Source: an uncultured Eubacteriales bacterium (GTDB lineage: Bacteria > Bacillota > Clostridia > Christensenellales > Aristaeellaceae). From it: 15,950 nt of DNA. Positions 14,511 to 15,950 of this stretch are shown here, in pieces. How positions within the stretch are numbered: position 1 is the first letter of the stretch; every line of letters starts with the position of its first letter. A program made the position numbers and the translations under genes. The stretch covers positions 1-15,950 of the forward strand of contig URJB01000051.1 in the NCBI GenBank assembly GCA_900548145.1. The letters run 5' to 3'. The notes under the pieces were generated by a model. It was not told the DNA's origin and searched no databases. It worked only from the letters and a program-made list of their open reading frames with translations.

Positions 14511-15896
14511 ATGGAACGACCCAACGCGTGGAAACAATATGACGAAGCATCCCTGAACGAGCTGAAGGAGATCAGCCAAAAATACCGGGTATTTCTGGAC
14601 AACGGCAAAACCGAGCGCGAATGCGTGACCGAAACCGTCGCTGCCGCCAAAGCTGCCGGTTACATCGACCTGAACGATGCCATCAAGGCGGGCAAGGCCC
14701 TCAAGCCCGGCGACAAGGTCTATGTGAACTGCATGGGCAAGGCCGTTATGCTCTTCCATCTGGGCGAAGCGCCCCTGACCGAAGGCGTCAACATCGTGGG
14801 CGCACACATTGACTCGCCCCGCATTGACTTCAAGCAGAACCCCTTCTACGAGGACACCGATCTGGCCTATGCCGACACCCACTATTACGGCGGCATCAAA
14901 AAGTACCAGTGGGTGGCTCGTCCCATGGCCCTGCACGGCGTGGTGGCCAAGAAGGACGGCACGCTGGTGAACGTGGTCATCGGCGAGGACGCGGACGACC
15001 CGGTGGTGGGCATCAGCGACATTCTGATCCATCTTGCGGGCGAACAGATGGGCAAGAAGGCCAGCGAGGCCGTTACCGGCGAGGCGCTGGACGTGCTGCT
15101 CTGTGGCCAGCCGCTGGCGGGCGAGGAAAAGGAGCCCGTCAAGGCCATGCTCCTGTCCATTCTGAAGGAAAAGTACGGTCTGGAAGAGGAAGACATGCTC
15201 TCTGCCGAGATCGAAGTGGTGCCTGCTGACAAGTGCCGTGATTTCGGTCTGGACCGGAGCATGCTGCTGGGCTACGGCCACGACGACCGCGTCTGCTCCT
15301 TTGCCTCTCTGGAAGCCATTCTCCGTCTGCCCGCCGTGCCGAAGCACACCTGCTGCTGCCTGCTGGCGGACAAGGAAGAAATCGGCAGCGTGGGCGCTAC
15401 GGGCATGCGGGCCCATTATTTCGAAAACGCCATGGCGGAGCTGCTGGCGCTGACCTCTGAGCAGTACAGCGACCTTATGCTGCGCCGGGCGCTGACCGCC
15501 TGCCGGATGCTGAGCTGCGACGTGAGCGCGGGCTACGATCCCCTCTATGCCAGCTGCTTTGAAAAGAAAAATGCCGCCTATCTGGGCCGGGGCGTGTGCT
15601 ACAACAAGTACACCGGCTCCCGGGGCAAGTCCGGCTCCAACGACGCCAACGCGGAGTTTCTGGGCCGTCTGCGCAAGATCATGGACGACAACCACGTGGC
15701 CTGGCAGACTGCCGAGCTGGGCAAGGTAGACGTGGGCGGCGGCGGAACCATCGCCTACATCTGCGCCCTCTACGGCATGGAAGTAGTGGACAGTGGCGTG
15801 CCTGTGCTGAGCATGCACGCCCCGCTGGAGATCATCAGCAAGGCCGACCTTTACGAAGCCGTCAAAGCCTACCACGCCTTCATGCAGGAAGCCTGA
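14511..15896 (+). CDS. M18-family aminopeptidase (zinc metallopeptidase)
   Basis: This 461-residue cytoplasmic exopeptidase of the M18 (aspartyl aminopeptidase-like) family removes N-terminal residues from peptides. The co-catalytic metal site is visible: His99 and Asp101 in VGAHIDSPR; GHDDR (256-260), which supplies the bridging aspartate; Glu289 and Glu290 in DKEEIGS; Asp337 in CDVSAG; and His436 in SMHAPLEIISKADLYE. Length is normal for the roughly 460-residue bacterial group often annotated as putative M18 aminopeptidase 1. Substrate preference (acidic or broader) cannot be told from the sequence. The frame is open far upstream inside parC, but ATG 14511 has GGAGG eight bases away and begins the conserved N-terminus. 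A hairpin without a T-tract (15906-15925) follows the stop, so termination there is uncertain. Confidence 0.92.
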   Translation: MERPNAWKQYDEASLNELKEISQKYRVFLDNGKTERECVTETVAAAKAAGYIDLNDAIKAGKALKPGDKVYVNCMGKAVMLFHLGEAPLTEGVNIVGAHIDSPRIDFKQNPFYEDTDLAYADTHYYGGIKKYQWVARPMALHGVVAKKDGTLVNVVIGEDADDPVVGISDILIHLAGEQMGKKASEAVTGEALDVLLCGQPLAGEEKEPVKAMLLSILKEKYGLEEEDMLSAEIEVVPADKCRDFGLDRSMLLGYGHDDRVCSFASLEAILRLPAVPKHTCCCLLADKEEIGSVGATGMRAHYFENAMAELLALTSEQYSDLMLRRALTACRMLSCDVSAGYDPLYASCFEKKNAAYLGRGVCYNKYTGSRGKSGSNDANAEFLGRLRKIMDDNHVAWQTAELGKVDVGGGGTIAYICALYGMEVVDSGVPVLSMHAPLEIISKADLYEAVKAYHAFMQEA

Positions 15897-15905
15897 CAAG
15901 GGGCA

Positions 15906-15950
15906 GCAGGGGGTGACCCCCCTGCACCCCACTCCGCGCCCATAGGGCGC
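15906..15950. repeat. GC-rich hairpins at window end, second copy of repeat motif
   Basis: GCAGGGGG (15906-15913) pairs with CCCCCTGC (15918-15925), followed by ACCCC, repeating the motif at 197-230. A second perfect hairpin, GCGCCC (15936-15941) with GGGCGC (15945-15950), ends exactly at the window edge and may continue. There is no T-tract, so a role as intrinsic terminator of the peptidase gene is doubtful. Confidence 0.5.

Noticed and set aside
1..15950. CRISPR array, tRNA or rRNA genes, insertion sequence, prophage or toxin-antitoxin module
   Set aside because: No regularly spaced repeats, tRNA-like cloverleaf with CCA-end context, rRNA sequence, transposase or integrase motifs were seen. 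The lone XRE regulator has no adjacent toxin-like gene.

Overview
The window looks like a chromosomal segment from a Gram-positive, fairly GC-rich member of the Clostridia, probably a gut Oscillospiraceae-type lineage. The family is inferred, not proven. Supporting signs are strong AGGAGG-type ribosome binding sites, near-consensus sigma-A promoters with 17-base spacers, intrinsic terminators after most units, a single-chain dimeric-type glycyl-tRNA synthetase, cell-wall sorting signals of the (X)PQTGD type, and a Clostridia-style parE-parC pair.

Layout. Positions 1-303 are non-coding and hold hairpin-rich repeat-like sequence; related sequence closes the window at 15906-15950. A 23S rRNA guanine methyltransferase of the RlmA type (304-1152, minus) diverges from the glycolytic NAD-dependent glyceraldehyde-3-phosphate dehydrogenase (1364-2392). 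A short, less GC-rich accessory segment follows (about 2500-6360). It holds two secreted proteins predicted to be anchored to the wall by sortase (2626-4257, unrecognised ectodomain; 4724-6358, von Willebrand A adhesin-like with an intact metal site) and, between them on the minus strand, a small XRE-type repressor (4333-4545) whose divergent control region contains palindromes. Next come a roughly 400-base gap with a long imperfect hairpin and a strong promoter, then glyQS (6765-8144). After two stable hairpins lies an O-antigen-ligase-like polytopic membrane protein (8309-9784). The last block is a translationally coupled type IIA topoisomerase pair best read as topoisomerase IV (parE 9938-11989, parC 11986-14433), then an M18-family aminopeptidase with its own promoter (14511-15896).

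How the genes relate. Most are housekeeping units with their own promoter and terminator: central carbon metabolism, rRNA modification, tRNA charging, chromosome decatenation and peptide turnover. The distinctive part is the surface-protein segment inserted between gap and glyQS. No sortase gene is present, so anchoring would depend on a sortase encoded elsewhere.

I did not find a clear, new multi-gene system. The best leads are the two unexplained structured non-coding stretches (6470-6643 and 8220-8292), the palindromes between the XRE regulator and the adhesin gene, and an isoleucine in ParC at the position where Ser-to-Ile changes confer quinolone resistance in other bacteria.
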